Shown here piece by piece: positions 46,549-55,462 of a DNA stretch of 64,000 nucleotides. This stretch comes from UBA4582 sp047630175 (GTDB lineage: Bacteria > Pseudomonadota > Gammaproteobacteria > Pseudomonadales > Azotimanducaceae). The notes under the pieces were generated by a model. The model searched no databases. It had not been told where the DNA came from and worked only from the letters and a program-made list of their open reading frames with translations. The stretch is taken from the NCBI GenBank assembly GCA_047630175.1, contig JBLHVI010000012.1:1-64000 (forward strand), written 5' to 3'. Each line of letters opens with the position of its first letter. The stretch's first letter is position 1. A program made the position numbers and the translations under genes.

Positions 46549-46612
46549 AAAGGGGCTTAGAAAGAGACTTGAAAATGGGACCTAGAAAGAAAACTTAGCA
46601 CCAGTTTCTACG

Positions 46613-48403
46613 CTACTCTTGGTCCTCGGCAGCCGTTACACGATTGAACGGGATTCGCACTGAGAAAGTAGTTCCCTGTCCTTCCTGACTAGCAACAGAA
46701 ACACTGCCTTTATGCGATTGAGCCACGTGTTTGACGATCGATAGGCCCAGCCCTGTGCCACCTTTATCTCTCGAACGAGCCCGATCTATTCGGTAGAAAC
46801 GCTCAAATATGCGTCGCTGTTCCTTATCAGCAATACCAATACCGTTGTCCTCAACCTCAATTAAAGCGATCTCGCCCACTGTCGTGACGCGCAGCGCAAC
46901 TTGTCCGTCGCCTACGCGCGTGTATTTAATGGCATTATCCAATAAATTGCTGATCATCTGCTCGAACCCTCCACGGTCACCCTCTATCTCAATGGGATAG
47001 CCTGGCAAGCCGAGCTCCATTGTCACGCCCACATCCAGCGCATCTTCTGACTTAGCCTTGAACACCTGATTAGCTAGGGATACCAGATTAAACGCTGAAT
47101 CAGCTGATAGGTCGATCGGCGAATCATAGCGCGACAGATGAATTAGGTTCTGGACAATCGAGTCGAGTCGTGAGGCCTGACTGCGGACCCGCTCCATAAA
47201 GTGGTCGCGGGTATCCTCAGGCATGTCAGGGTCATCAATAATCGTCTCGGCGAAGCCTCGTATGGCAGCGATTGGCGTCTTGAGTTCGTGCGAAGCGTTA
47301 GCAACGAAATCCGTGCGAATCTTTTGCAAGCGGACCATCTCGGTAAAGTCCCCAAGCACGATAATTGCGCCACTTGCCTTGCCAGTTTCTTGATTGCGCA
47401 TAATGATGACGGTCAGATCGAGCACCTTGCCCGCTCGCCTGACCGTTGCATTCACCGTGATTTGCTCGCGCATACAAGTATCCACGGCATGACTGATCTC
47501 ACTGATACGAATGGCTTCCCACAGAGGCGCATCAAGCAACGGCTCATCACCTAGCGCAAGCATAGCCCTAGCCGCAGCATTTAAATGGACAATACGCTGT
47601 TGCAGGTTGACGGCGATTACACCTTCGTTTAGCCCAGACAAAACCCCAGCTATCTGATCACGACTATTGGTCAATGCTTCGATACGGTCCTGCGCACCTT
47701 GGGCAAGGTTGTTCAACGCCAGCGCTAGCTCGCCAAGTTCGTCATGGCGCAAGCTCGGCAAGCGAAGGTTGTACTCACCCCGAGCGATGCGCGAGGCGAC
47801 GTTAGTCATCTCAACAATAGGGTGGGTAAAGCCACGCGCTAATATGAAGCCAAGAACGAGAAAAAATGCCGTGATCACAGCCGCACTGACATAGATCCTA
47901 TTTCTCAATTCTCCCAACTGCCGTTCTACAGCAACAATGGATACCGCAACACGAACAAAGCCTAAAACGTCCTCACCTTCGTCAACGCGCACAGCGACAT
48001 ACAACAAGTTTTGGTCCACCGTACTGCTATAGCGCTCAGAGTCACCTTGACCATCACGACGAGCTTCAAGAATTTCGGGACGCTGGCTATGATTGTTCAT
48101 CAAACTAGGTGCTTGGCGGTTGTCCGCCAAGACGGCGCCAGCCTTGTCAATAATGGTTATGCGCGTATCAGGACTCTCCCCTACCAAGCCATATTCTTCG
48201 GCTGTCATGACGGTACCGCGGCGCAAATAGGGTCGAAAGACATGGTCGAGGATGGATGCTTGAGCAAACAACCCTAAACGGATCTGCTCCCTTGCATCCT
48301 GCTGCACACGTGATGAAGTTAGCACCCCAAAAACGAGGGTGCTGACTAAAATCATCACACCGAAGGCACCGTACAACTGCCACAGAAAACGCGATTTCAA
48401 CAT
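46613..48403 (-). CDS. phoR: PhoR-like sensor histidine kinase with periplasmic domain
   Basis: Membrane kinase of 596 residues, predicted to phosphorylate the adjacent PhoB-like regulator. Order: TM1 (8-30), a periplasmic region of about 140 residues, TM2 (170-190), HAMP (about 190-245), PAS (about 250-345), HisKA with His372 in NASHELKTP, and an HATPase_c end (NLLDNAIKYT, DNGIGI, GGTGLGLSIV). E. coli PhoR is shorter (431) and lacks the periplasmic sensor. The domain order here is more like Gram-positive PhoR/WalK kinases. The phosphate assignment therefore rests on the partner and is not certain. It ends shortly after the PhoB gene. Confidence 0.85.
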   Translation of the reverse strand: MLKSRFLWQLYGAFGVMILVSTLVFGVLTSSRVQQDAREQIRLGLFAQASILDHVFRPYLRRGTVMTAEEYGLVGESPDTRITIIDKAGAVLADNRQAPSLMNNHSQRPEILEARRDGQGDSERYSSTVDQNLLYVAVRVDEGEDVLGFVRVAVSIVAVERQLGELRNRIYVSAAVITAFFLVLGFILARGFTHPIVEMTNVASRIARGEYNLRLPSLRHDELGELALALNNLAQGAQDRIEALTNSRDQIAGVLSGLNEGVIAVNLQQRIVHLNAAARAMLALGDEPLLDAPLWEAIRISEISHAVDTCMREQITVNATVRRAGKVLDLTVIIMRNQETGKASGAIIVLGDFTEMVRLQKIRTDFVANASHELKTPIAAIRGFAETIIDDPDMPEDTRDHFMERVRSQASRLDSIVQNLIHLSRYDSPIDLSADSAFNLVSLANQVFKAKSEDALDVGVTMELGLPGYPIEIEGDRGGFEQMISNLLDNAIKYTRVGDGQVALRVTTVGEIALIEVEDNGIGIADKEQRRIFERFYRIDRARSRDKGGTGLGLSIVKHVAQSHKGSVSVASQEGQGTTFSVRIPFNRVTAAEDQE

Positions 48404-48408
48404 CTAAA

Positions 48409-49098
48409 CTATTCGTCCAGAAAGCGGTAACCGACGCCACGAATGGTCTGGATCATTTGACTGTATGCGCCCAGCTTCTTGCGTACCGAGCGTATGTGCA
48501 CGTCGATGTTTCGATCCACGACGATGACGCCCTCACCAACCACACGATTCAACAGTTGCTCACGCGAGAAAGCACGACCCGGCTGCGACGCTAGCTGGAA
48601 GAGTAATTTGAATTCGGTACTCGTCAGCTTGACTTGTTCGCCGGCAATGTTCACCTCATGACGTGTGGTGTCTATCATCAAGTCCTTAATTTGGATACGT
48701 TCTTTTTGCTGATCATCACGCACAGGACCCCGGCGCAATACTGCTTTGACACGCGCTAACAGTTCCCGAGGACTAAACGGCTTAGCAATATAATCATCCG
48801 CACCCAGTCCCAAACCAATCACGACGTCACTCTCTTCACCCTTGGCTGAGACGATAATAATTGGGATATCACGGGTTATAGGGTCGCCTTTTAACTGCTG
48901 ACAAATGGACAGGCCATCAGTACCAGGCAGCATTAGGTCGAGTAGTACGAGCGCTGGCGATTGATTACGCACCAAAGTCAGTCCCTCATCACCGCGATTT
49001 GAGGCACTCACTTGGTAACCTTCTCGCTTGAGGTTATAACTAATCACTTCGACGATGTCGGGCTCATCTTCAATGATAACGATTTTAGCTCTGTTCAT
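48409..49098 (-). CDS. phoB: PhoB-like response regulator
   Basis: OmpR/PhoB-type regulator of 229 residues: a REC domain with phosphoacceptor Asp54 in VLLDLMLPGTDG and Lys near 104 in YIAKPF, followed by a winged-helix domain with LTSTEFKLLF, RVVGEGVIVVDRNIDVHIRSV and VRGVGYRF-type (RGVGYRFLDE) ends. The DRNIDVHI wording is characteristic of PhoB. The gene is 5 bp upstream of the kinase gene. The pst and phoU genes that usually follow are absent, so the target regulon is inferred. I could not find a convincing Pho box upstream. Confidence 0.88.
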   Translation of the reverse strand: MNRAKIVIIEDEPDIVEVISYNLKREGYQVSASNRGDEGLTLVRNQSPALVLLDLMLPGTDGLSICQQLKGDPITRDIPIIIVSAKGEESDVVIGLGLGADDYIAKPFSPRELLARVKAVLRRGPVRDDQQKERIQIKDLMIDTTRHEVNIAGEQVKLTSTEFKLLFQLASQPGRAFSREQLLNRVVGEGVIVVDRNIDVHIRSVRKKLGAYSQMIQTIRGVGYRFLDE

Positions 49099-49469
49099 TA
49101 AGCACTGACCAAGACTGACTAAAGCACCATTGAATCATGAAGCCCCGATAATGGGTAGCGAGGAATGATTAAGTTACGGCGTGAATTGTTAAAATCCAGT
49201 AAAAACCGTGGCGTTTGGCGCAGCATCAGCTGCGCCACAGCACTGGTGCATGCCAGCGTTTCCGCCATAGACCTGAGTTAAGACACTTAATGTAGACGTG
49301 TACGCAGCTCTGGCCAGCAGGTGGAGAAAACACCCTCCATTTCCTACCGCAGAATAGACGTCATTTGAGCGAAATACTGCTTAATGTAGTGGCACCGACT
49401 CAAGCTCCCCTAAAACTAATGCGTACGGCATTGCTTAACCAGACAATAGCGGCGCCACAACAGAACCGA
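49099..49469. other. Intergenic region between phoB and fabB
   Basis: About 370 bases behind the end of fabB, reading into the phoB promoter on the same strand. I see no gene, tRNA or clear terminator. Weak TCAGTC-type half sites lie just before the phoB ATG, but not a proper Pho box. Confidence 0.5.
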
Positions 49470-50687
49470 CTACCCGGTGAATCGCTGAAAGGCCAGCACT
49501 GCATTAGTCCCGCCAAACCCAAAACTATTAGAAATCACAGTGCTGAGCCCGGCGTTATCAATACGACTGGTCACCACCGGTGCGTCACCCACCAAAGGAT
49601 CTAGGTTATCAATATTCGCGGAGGCGCAAATAAAGTCATTTTCAAGCATCAATAAGCTGTAAATAGCCTCGTGAACGCCGGCAGCACCGAGAGAATGACC
49701 CGACAGCGACTTAGTCGATGAAATAGGCGGAATCGCGTCGCCAAAGACTGCACGTATCGCTTTGATTTCCGGAATATCGCCGGCCGGGGTGCTAGTGCCA
49801 TGAGCATTGATATAGTCGACAGGACCATTGACCGTTGCTAGTGCCATTTCCATCGCGCGTTGACCGCCCTCACCTGAAGGCGACACCATGTCAAAGCCGT
49901 CCGAAGTCGCACCATAGCCAACGAGTTCGGCGTAAATTTTTGCGCCACGTGCCTTAGCGTGCTCAAGTTCCTCGACGACCAAAAAGCCACCACCACCCGC
50001 AATAACAAATCCATCGCGGTCTTTATCGTAAGCTCTAGAAGCAGTACTTGGTGCGTCGTTGCGCTGCGTCGATAACGCGCCCATGGCATCGAACAATGAG
50101 CTCATGCTCCAGTGCTCTTCTTCACCACCGCCAGCCAAAACAATGTCTTGCTTGCCGAGCTGAATAAGTTCGGCGGCATGCCCAATACAGTGCGCGCTGG
50201 TAGAACATGCCGACGTGATGGAGTAATTCACGCCCCTGATCTTGAATGCCGTTGCCAGACATGCCGACACGGTCGACCCCATAGTCCGAGTGACCCGATA
50301 AGGCCCGATACGCTTAACACCTTTGGCGCGCAGAATATCAGCAGCTTCGGTTAGGTTCGAAGACGAAGCTCCACCAGACCCGGCAACGATACCCGTGCGA
50401 TTGTTCGATACATCCGAGTCTTCAAGCCCCGCATCTGCAATAGCTTCCACTAGAGCAACATAGGAAAATGCCGCAGCGTCACCCATAAACCGATAAAGTT
50501 TGCGATCGATCAGCGACTCAACATCCAAATCAATGCTACCGGCGACGTGGCTTCGTAGCCCCATCTCCTTGTACTCTTCCTGAAACTTAATGCCCGAACG
50601 CGTCTCGCGCAAAGACAGCAGAGTTTCCGCCTTATTGTTACCCAGTGGTGAAACCAGCCCCATTCCCGATATAACAACACGTTTCAT
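49470..50687 (-). CDS. fabB: Beta-ketoacyl-ACP synthase I FabB
   Basis: Condensing enzyme needed for unsaturated fatty acid synthesis. The catalytic Cys161 lies in SITSACSTSAHC, the two histidines in INAHGTSTP and SLSGHSLGAAGVHE, and the start MKRVVISGMGLVSPLGNN is typical of FabB. Length 405 residues. It follows fabA by 8 bp on the same strand, so the pair forms the classical anaerobic unsaturated fatty acid operon of gammaproteobacteria. Identification is firm from the motifs and the fabA neighbour. Confidence 0.97.
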   Translation of the reverse strand: MKRVVISGMGLVSPLGNNKAETLLSLRETRSGIKFQEEYKEMGLRSHVAGSIDLDVESLIDRKLYRFMGDAAAFSYVALVEAIADAGLEDSDVSNNRTGIVAGSGGASSSNLTEAADILRAKGVKRIGPYRVTRTMGSTVSACLATAFKIRGVNYSITSACSTSAHCIGHAAELIQLGKQDIVLAGGGEEEHWSMSSLFDAMGALSTQRNDAPSTASRAYDKDRDGFVIAGGGGFLVVEELEHAKARGAKIYAELVGYGATSDGFDMVSPSGEGGQRAMEMALATVNGPVDYINAHGTSTPAGDIPEIKAIRAVFGDAIPPISSTKSLSGHSLGAAGVHEAIYSLLMLENDFICASANIDNLDPLVGDAPVVTSRIDNAGLSTVISNSFGFGGTNAVLAFQRFTG

Positions 50688-50695
50688 ATAATTAC

Positions 50696-51256
50696 CTAAA
50701 ATTCTTCGAGAGAGTTGAACAGACCGACTTTAATATCTTCAGCAACGTAAATTTGCTTGCCATCAACGAGCACTCTGGCGTTGGCAATGCCGAGTACAGT
50801 TTTGCCTTCACGTACCCGTGTTAGATCGATTTCATATTCAAGTTTTTTCGCTGTTGGTAAAACTTGCCCGCGAAACGCCACTTTGCCACAACCCAAAGCG
50901 CGGCCGGCACCCCAGTTACCGCGCCACGCAAGGTAAAAACCGACCAGTTGCCACAAAGCGTCAAGTCCCAAACAACCGGGCATCACGGGATCGCCCGGAA
51001 AGTGAACCTTAAAGAACCACAAGTCTGGATGAATATCCATCTCCGCTCTGATCATTCCCTTACCGTGTGTACCACCTGTTTCAGAGATGTTGACAATGCG
51101 ATCGATCATGAGCATCTCATCGATAGGCAGCTGCGCACGACCCGGCCCGAACAAACGACCGTGGCCGCATTCGAGCAAATCTTCTCGACTAAAGGCATGC
51201 GTGTTACTAAGTGACCTGTCAAGGGGACGCAACGTTGGTTTTATTTCATCTTGCAT
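50696..51256 (-). CDS. fabA: 3-hydroxydecanoyl-ACP dehydratase/isomerase FabA
   Basis: Bifunctional dehydratase/isomerase that introduces the cis double bond in unsaturated fatty acids. The catalytic His85 and Asp99 lie in HFPGDPVMPGCLGLDA, matching H70 and D84 of E. coli. With the ATG at 51256 it has 186 residues, slightly longer at the N-terminus than E. coli (172). The frame extends 36 codons upstream, but that part is not FabA-like. A TATAAT-like box (51328-51323, minus strand) lies upstream, with a poor -35. It heads the fabA-fabB operon. Confidence 0.97.
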   Translation of the reverse strand: MQDEIKPTLRPLDRSLSNTHAFSREDLLECGHGRLFGPGRAQLPIDEMLMIDRIVNISETGGTHGKGMIRAEMDIHPDLWFFKVHFPGDPVMPGCLGLDALWQLVGFYLAWRGNWGAGRALGCGKVAFRGQVLPTAKKLEYEIDLTRVREGKTVLGIANARVLVDGKQIYVAEDIKVGLFNSLEEF

Positions 51257-51919
51257 AAATACATGGTCCGCCGACGTGTTGAGGTCTCGACTAGACCTCG
51301 GCTGTTGAATGTAAAGTTCGGAATTATAACATCGGGCTATGAAAAGAAAACCAACCCATGACACTCAATAATGGATATATATCCACTATTGAGCTTTGCA
51401 GGCACACCACCATCATGCTAGGCATTAACAGCAAAAACCTACCGAGAATTGCGCCTCTACAAAGGTGTTAGAAGCTAATGGCGCTATAATATACGCTTAT
51501 TAGCAAACTTATGGCGCCGTAGCGCCGCGAGCTACGCCATTTAAAAATGTGCATACGCACATTTTTAAGAGGATTTACTAACACAGCAGTCATGTAGGTC
51601 TTCAAAGATACCATCATCTACCCAGCCCACCGCCTAATTCACTCAAGAAACCTAATAAAACACCCTGCTCTTCGCCATCAATACAGTGATACTATTGGCG
51701 CACTTCTACCCGTATTTTCGGCAAGCTACTTTTAAGTGCTGCTATAATTGGCGCTGAGACGATACACCACCTTGTGGGCACGGTAAGCCTGTCGGTTTAG
51801 CCATAGAGTCAGGCGCTGCACCCGACTATGCAAACAAACACAACCATTATGCAGCTACAACTAATTTGGTTGCATGGGGTACACAGACCGATCAGCCGTT
51901 GCTGTTCGAAGGAGAAACC
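51257..51919. other. Intergenic region with two stacked hairpins and possible promoters
   Basis: About 660 bases between fabA and the LpxA-like gene, which diverge. Possible -10 boxes are TATAAT at 51323-51328 (minus, for fabA), at 51485-51490 (plus) and at 51743-51748 (plus, for the LpxA-like gene). All lack good -35 hexamers. Two strong hairpins lie between the last two. I see no protein frame worth calling. Confidence 0.55.
51511..51568 (+). ncRNA. Two consecutive strong hairpins, possible small RNA or repeat element
   Basis: The first (51511-51540) pairs ATGGC and GTAGC with GCTAC and GCCAT, with a GCC bulge. The second (51541-51568) has a perfect 12-bp stem TTAAAAATGTGC/GCACATTTTTAA with loop ATAC. 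A TATAAT box lies 20 bases upstream at 51485. The second could serve as a terminator-like 3' end (stem A/T-rich, no long T tract). Confidence 0.35.
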
Positions 51920-52732
51920 ATGATTCATATCGACAAGCTAGCCGTCGTTGATCCAAAAGCCGAGATCGGCGACAACTGCCATATAGGCCCTTTTTGTACC
52001 ATCGCCGCAAACGTGATTATTGGCGCCAATACCGTTTTGCGCTCACACGTGGTCGTCGACCCCTATACAGAAATCGGTCCCGATACACAGATCTACCCAT
52101 TCGCGACGGTGGGTATCGAGTCCCAGGATACCAAGCACGTCGCTGACACCGTTACCTACACCAAGATTGGCGCGCGTAACACGATTCGCGAATTCGTCAG
52201 CATACACAGCGGCACCGAAGCAGGATCAACCACCAGTATTGGCGATGACTGCACGTTGCTTGCACATTCTCATGTGGCGCATAACTGCCATGTGGGCAAC
52301 CATGTAGTGATGTCTCACAGCGCACTCATCGCAGGCCACGTCATTATTGGCGACCACGTCAACATTGGTGGCCTTTCAGCGATACATCAATTTTGTCACA
52401 TCGGCAGAGCCGCCATGATCGGTGGTATGAGCCGAGTAATTCAAGATGTCTTACCATTTACTATCGCAGAAGGTTTTCCGGCTCACATGCGAGTGATCAA
52501 CAAAATTGGCATGGAACGCGCGGGCCACAGCTCCGAAGAAATCGCCGAAGTCCGAAAAGCTTTCCGCATCCTCTTCATGCGTGAACTTCGCCTCGAAATC
52601 GCAGTAAAACAAGCGCAAGAAGAGTTTCCGGAGTCTGCCAATGTAAGACTGATGATAGATGCCATTAGCTCATCTCAAAGAGGTTTGGCACGACCAGATT
52701 CCGCTATGTTTGAAATTAATGTGAGTGAGTAA
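51920..52732 (+). CDS. LpxA-like UDP-sugar O-acyltransferase (paralogue)
   Basis: Left-handed beta-helix acyltransferase of 270 residues, close to UDP-GlcNAc acyltransferase LpxA. Hexapeptide repeats fill about residues 5-190, the catalytic-type His lies in LLAHSHVAHNC, and the GGLSAIHQFCHIG block and C-terminal helices are LpxA-like. ATG 51920 has AAGGAG 5 bases upstream. The usual neighbours lpxD, fabZ and lpxB are absent. It shares an operon with a HAD protein and galE, so a role in a modified surface sugar is possible, though housekeeping LpxA is not excluded. Confidence 0.85.
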   Translation: MIHIDKLAVVDPKAEIGDNCHIGPFCTIAANVIIGANTVLRSHVVVDPYTEIGPDTQIYPFATVGIESQDTKHVADTVTYTKIGARNTIREFVSIHSGTEAGSTTSIGDDCTLLAHSHVAHNCHVGNHVVMSHSALIAGHVIIGDHVNIGGLSAIHQFCHIGRAAMIGGMSRVIQDVLPFTIAEGFPAHMRVINKIGMERAGHSSEEIAEVRKAFRILFMRELRLEIAVKQAQEEFPESANVRLMIDAISSSQRGLARPDSAMFEINVSE

Positions 52733-52734
52733 CT

Positions 52735-53379
52735 ATGTATAAAGCTGTTTTATGGGATTTTGGCGGTGTCATGACCTCGAGCCCGTTTGAGGCCTTCAAT
52801 CGCTTCGAGCGCACAGAGAAGCTACCAATCGATTTTATTCGCTCGATTAATTCGACTGATCCAGAGACCAATGCTTGGGCACAACTTGAGAGTGCTAGTA
52901 TCGATGTCAAAGAATTTGATAGCTTGTTTGCAGCAGAAGCTTCGCGCCTCGGACATGCAGTGCGTGGCCAACAAGTTCTCGCTCTACTGTCTGGCGAACT
53001 ACGCCCAGAAATGGTCGCAGCTTTGAAATTGATCAAGGCGAAAATGAAGGTCGGATGCATCACCAACAATGTCAAAAGCGCAGGTACTGGGGCAGGTATG
53101 GCTCGTGACCCCGAACGTTCAAAGCAATTCGCAGCCGTAATGGATCTTTTCGATACAGTGATAGAATCCAGTAAAGTTGGTATTCGCAAACCGGACCCGC
53201 GCATTTATCAGCTGGCGTGTGACAAACTGTCCATTGCGCCAAGCGAGGCTATTTTTCTGGATGATCTGGGCATCAATCTCAAACCAGCACGCGCATTGGG
53301 TATGACCACCATCAAAGTGCTAAATAGTCAGCAAGCGCTGACGGAATTAGAACAGCATCTCGATATGTCATTGCGCTAA
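52735..53379 (+). CDS. HAD-superfamily protein, sEH/ACAD10-like
   Basis: Haloacid dehalogenase-fold protein of 214 residues. Motif I reads WDFGGVMTS (nucleophile Asp8), motif II is ITNN, motif III includes RKPDPRIYQLA, and motif IV FLDDLGINLKPA. The second Asp of the usual DxD motif is replaced by Gly, as in YihX- and ACAD10-like proteins. Phosphatase activity is possible but the substrate cannot be inferred. It begins 3 bp after the LpxA-like stop and ends 10 bp before galE, so it is in the middle of a three-gene operon. Confidence 0.85.
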   Translation: MYKAVLWDFGGVMTSSPFEAFNRFERTEKLPIDFIRSINSTDPETNAWAQLESASIDVKEFDSLFAAEASRLGHAVRGQQVLALLSGELRPEMVAALKLIKAKMKVGCITNNVKSAGTGAGMARDPERSKQFAAVMDLFDTVIESSKVGIRKPDPRIYQLACDKLSIAPSEAIFLDDLGINLKPARALGMTTIKVLNSQQALTELEQHLDMSLR

Positions 53380-53389
53380 GGAGCTCCGG

Positions 53390-54406
53390 TTGAACATACT
53401 ACTTACTGGCGGCGCCGGCTATATAGGCTCGCACACGGCATTGGCCTTTATTGAGGCTGGCCATCGAGTGTCTGTCGCCGACAATCTGGCCAACAGCTCC
53501 GCCGAATCAATTCGTCGTGTCGAACGCCTAACAGGGCAGTCTATTGACCTGCACAGACTCGATCTATTGGATTTAGTCAGCCTTGACAATTTGTTTGCAC
53601 AATCCTCTTTTGATGCCGTCGTACATTTCGCCGGTCTCAAGGCTGTCGGAGAATCAGTCGCACAGCCATTGCTGTATTACCAAAACAACATCGGCAGTAC
53701 CCTCAACCTGATTGAGGTGATGGAGCGGCACAAAGTCAATCATTTGGTCTTTAGTTCATCAGCAACCGTCTACGGTGAACCGCAGCGCATTCCCATTGAC
53801 GAGACCTGTCAGATCATTGATGCCACAAATCCTTATGGGCGTTCAAAGCTGTTTATCGAGAAAATTCTGGAAGATGTTTGTCACGCAAACCCTGCATTCA
53901 ATGTGGCGCGGTTACGATACTTTAATCCTGGGGGTGCCCATGAGAGTGGCGAAATTGGTGAGGACCCCAAGGGCACGCCCAGCAACCTTCTGCCTTTTGT
54001 CACGCAGGTAGCGGTGGGCAAACGCGCGCAGTTGGTTGTCTTCGGTAATGACTACGACACACCTGATGGCACCTGCGTACGTGACTATATCCACGTGGTA
54101 GATCTGGCGATGGGGCATCTGGCGGCAGTGAAAAAGCTGGTCAGCCATCCCGGCATGGTGACATACAATCTCGGCACAGGTACTGGCTATTCTGTCTTGG
54201 ATATCATCGAGGCTTTCGAAACTGCAAACAACCTAACATTGCCTTACGTGATTGGGCCTCGAAGAAATGGCGATATAGCCAGCAGCTATACCAACCCCAT
54301 TAAAGCGCAGAACGACCTAGGTTGGCGGGCAACGAGAGATTTAGACGCGATCTGCCGCGACGCTTGGCGTTGGCAACAGCAATATCCAGATGGTTACGCG
54401 CGTTGA
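53390..54406 (+). CDS. galE: UDP-glucose 4-epimerase GalE
   Basis: SDR-family epimerase that interconverts UDP-glucose and UDP-galactose (and possibly the N-acetyl forms). The Rossmann motif LLTGGAGYIGSHTAL is at residues 4-18, and the active-site Ser124, Tyr149 and Lys153 lie in FSSSATVYG and NPYGRSK. The FNPGGAHESGEIGEDP block, typical of GalE, follows. Length is 338 residues. The start is TTG at 53390 with AAGGAG 6 bases upstream. It is the third gene of the operon with the LpxA-like and HAD genes. GalM converges from the other strand. Confidence 0.95.
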   Translation: MNILLTGGAGYIGSHTALAFIEAGHRVSVADNLANSSAESIRRVERLTGQSIDLHRLDLLDLVSLDNLFAQSSFDAVVHFAGLKAVGESVAQPLLYYQNNIGSTLNLIEVMERHKVNHLVFSSSATVYGEPQRIPIDETCQIIDATNPYGRSKLFIEKILEDVCHANPAFNVARLRYFNPGGAHESGEIGEDPKGTPSNLLPFVTQVAVGKRAQLVVFGNDYDTPDGTCVRDYIHVVDLAMGHLAAVKKLVSHPGMVTYNLGTGTGYSVLDIIEAFETANNLTLPYVIGPRRNGDIASSYTNPIKAQNDLGWRATRDLDAICRDAWRWQQQYPDGYAR

Positions 54407-54424
54407 ACCTGCGCCTACAGCTGT

Positions 54425-55462
54425 TTAGTCGCAACTCAATTGATAGATCGTCGTACTATCAAACACATCACCACTCACCAGCCGTGTTGAAGGAAAGTGC
54501 GACACGTTAGGGCTGTCAGGGAAGTGCTGAGTCTCTAGGCATATACCGGCATGCGGCACTGACAAATGGTTACCCGTATATAACTGCAGGCCAGGTTCGG
54601 TCGTCACAACATCCAGACGGATCCCTGATTGCTCGCTATAGAGTGTAGCTGCGGGCGTCTCAGTTGTAGGCTCGGACATCTTGTCGAGTACTAGGCAATG
54701 ATCAAATCCCTGCCCCAGACGTAACTGCTCGTGCGTCGCCTTCATTAAAGGTCCAAGGATTTTTGTTGTGCGAAATTCAAATGGCGTACCCACAACCGAC
54801 TCAACTTTGCCCGTCGGCAACGTCTGTGTATCTATAGGTAAATACGCACCGGCCCTAACACGCAATGCATGATCGAGTATGTTCACGGTACCATCTTGCC
54901 AACCGTCAGTACCAGAGAGATTAAAATAAGCGTGATTCGTTAAATTGATCACGGTGTCAACATCGCTCGTAGCCTGATAGTGGTAACCCAGGGCTGGCCC
55001 GATAAGAGACACCGTCACCGAGATCTGCATTGTGCCGGGATAACCCTGGTCGCCTGCCGCGCTCAGCAAGTGGAACTGAACTCCACTGTTGGTAGTTTTG
55101 CCCTGCCATGTTGCCTGCGAAAATCCGTAAGTCCCGCCATGCAGATGGTGCTGTCCATGATTTTTATCTAATGTGAACTGCTGATTTCCAAGCCGAAATT
55201 GACCATGCCGAATCCGGTTAGCGAAACGACCAACAACTGCGCCAAGATAACTTTCGTCTCGATGGTAAGCTTCTGCACTGCATAGACCCAGCACCAAATT
55301 CAGGGGCGAAGCATATCGATCAAGAAATATCAGTGATTTAAGACGCAACCCGTAACTGCTGATAACGAGTCGAACGTCATCGTTTTGGAGGTGCCAGTCA
55401 ATGACTGCTTCGCCAGTAATGGGATGCACACCCGTCTTTACAGCGCGGCTATGACAATTCAT
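54425..55462 (-). CDS. galM: Aldose 1-epimerase GalM
   Basis: Mutarotase that interconverts alpha and beta anomers of galactose and glucose. The 345-residue sequence has the family blocks GRFANRIRHGQF, NLTNHAYFNLSG with the active His, and FDHCLVLDK near the C-terminal Glu motif. It converges with galE and, at its 5' end, overlaps the MoaD-like gene by 4 bp (ATGA). It is therefore co-translated with that small gene, which is an unusual partner for galM. Confidence 0.92.
   Translation of the reverse strand: MNCHSRAVKTGVHPITGEAVIDWHLQNDDVRLVISSYGLRLKSLIFLDRYASPLNLVLGLCSAEAYHRDESYLGAVVGRFANRIRHGQFRLGNQQFTLDKNHGQHHLHGGTYGFSQATWQGKTTNSGVQFHLLSAAGDQGYPGTMQISVTVSLIGPALGYHYQATSDVDTVINLTNHAYFNLSGTDGWQDGTVNILDHALRVRAGAYLPIDTQTLPTGKVESVVGTPFEFRTTKILGPLMKATHEQLRLGQGFDHCLVLDKMSEPTTETPAATLYSEQSGIRLDVVTTEPGLQLYTGNHLSVPHAGICLETQHFPDSPNVSHFPSTRLVSGDVFDSTTIYQLSCD

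Noticed and set aside
49080..49140. Possible Pho box before phoB
   Set aside because: TCAGTC-like half sites match poorly, have the wrong spacing and lie too close to the start codon.
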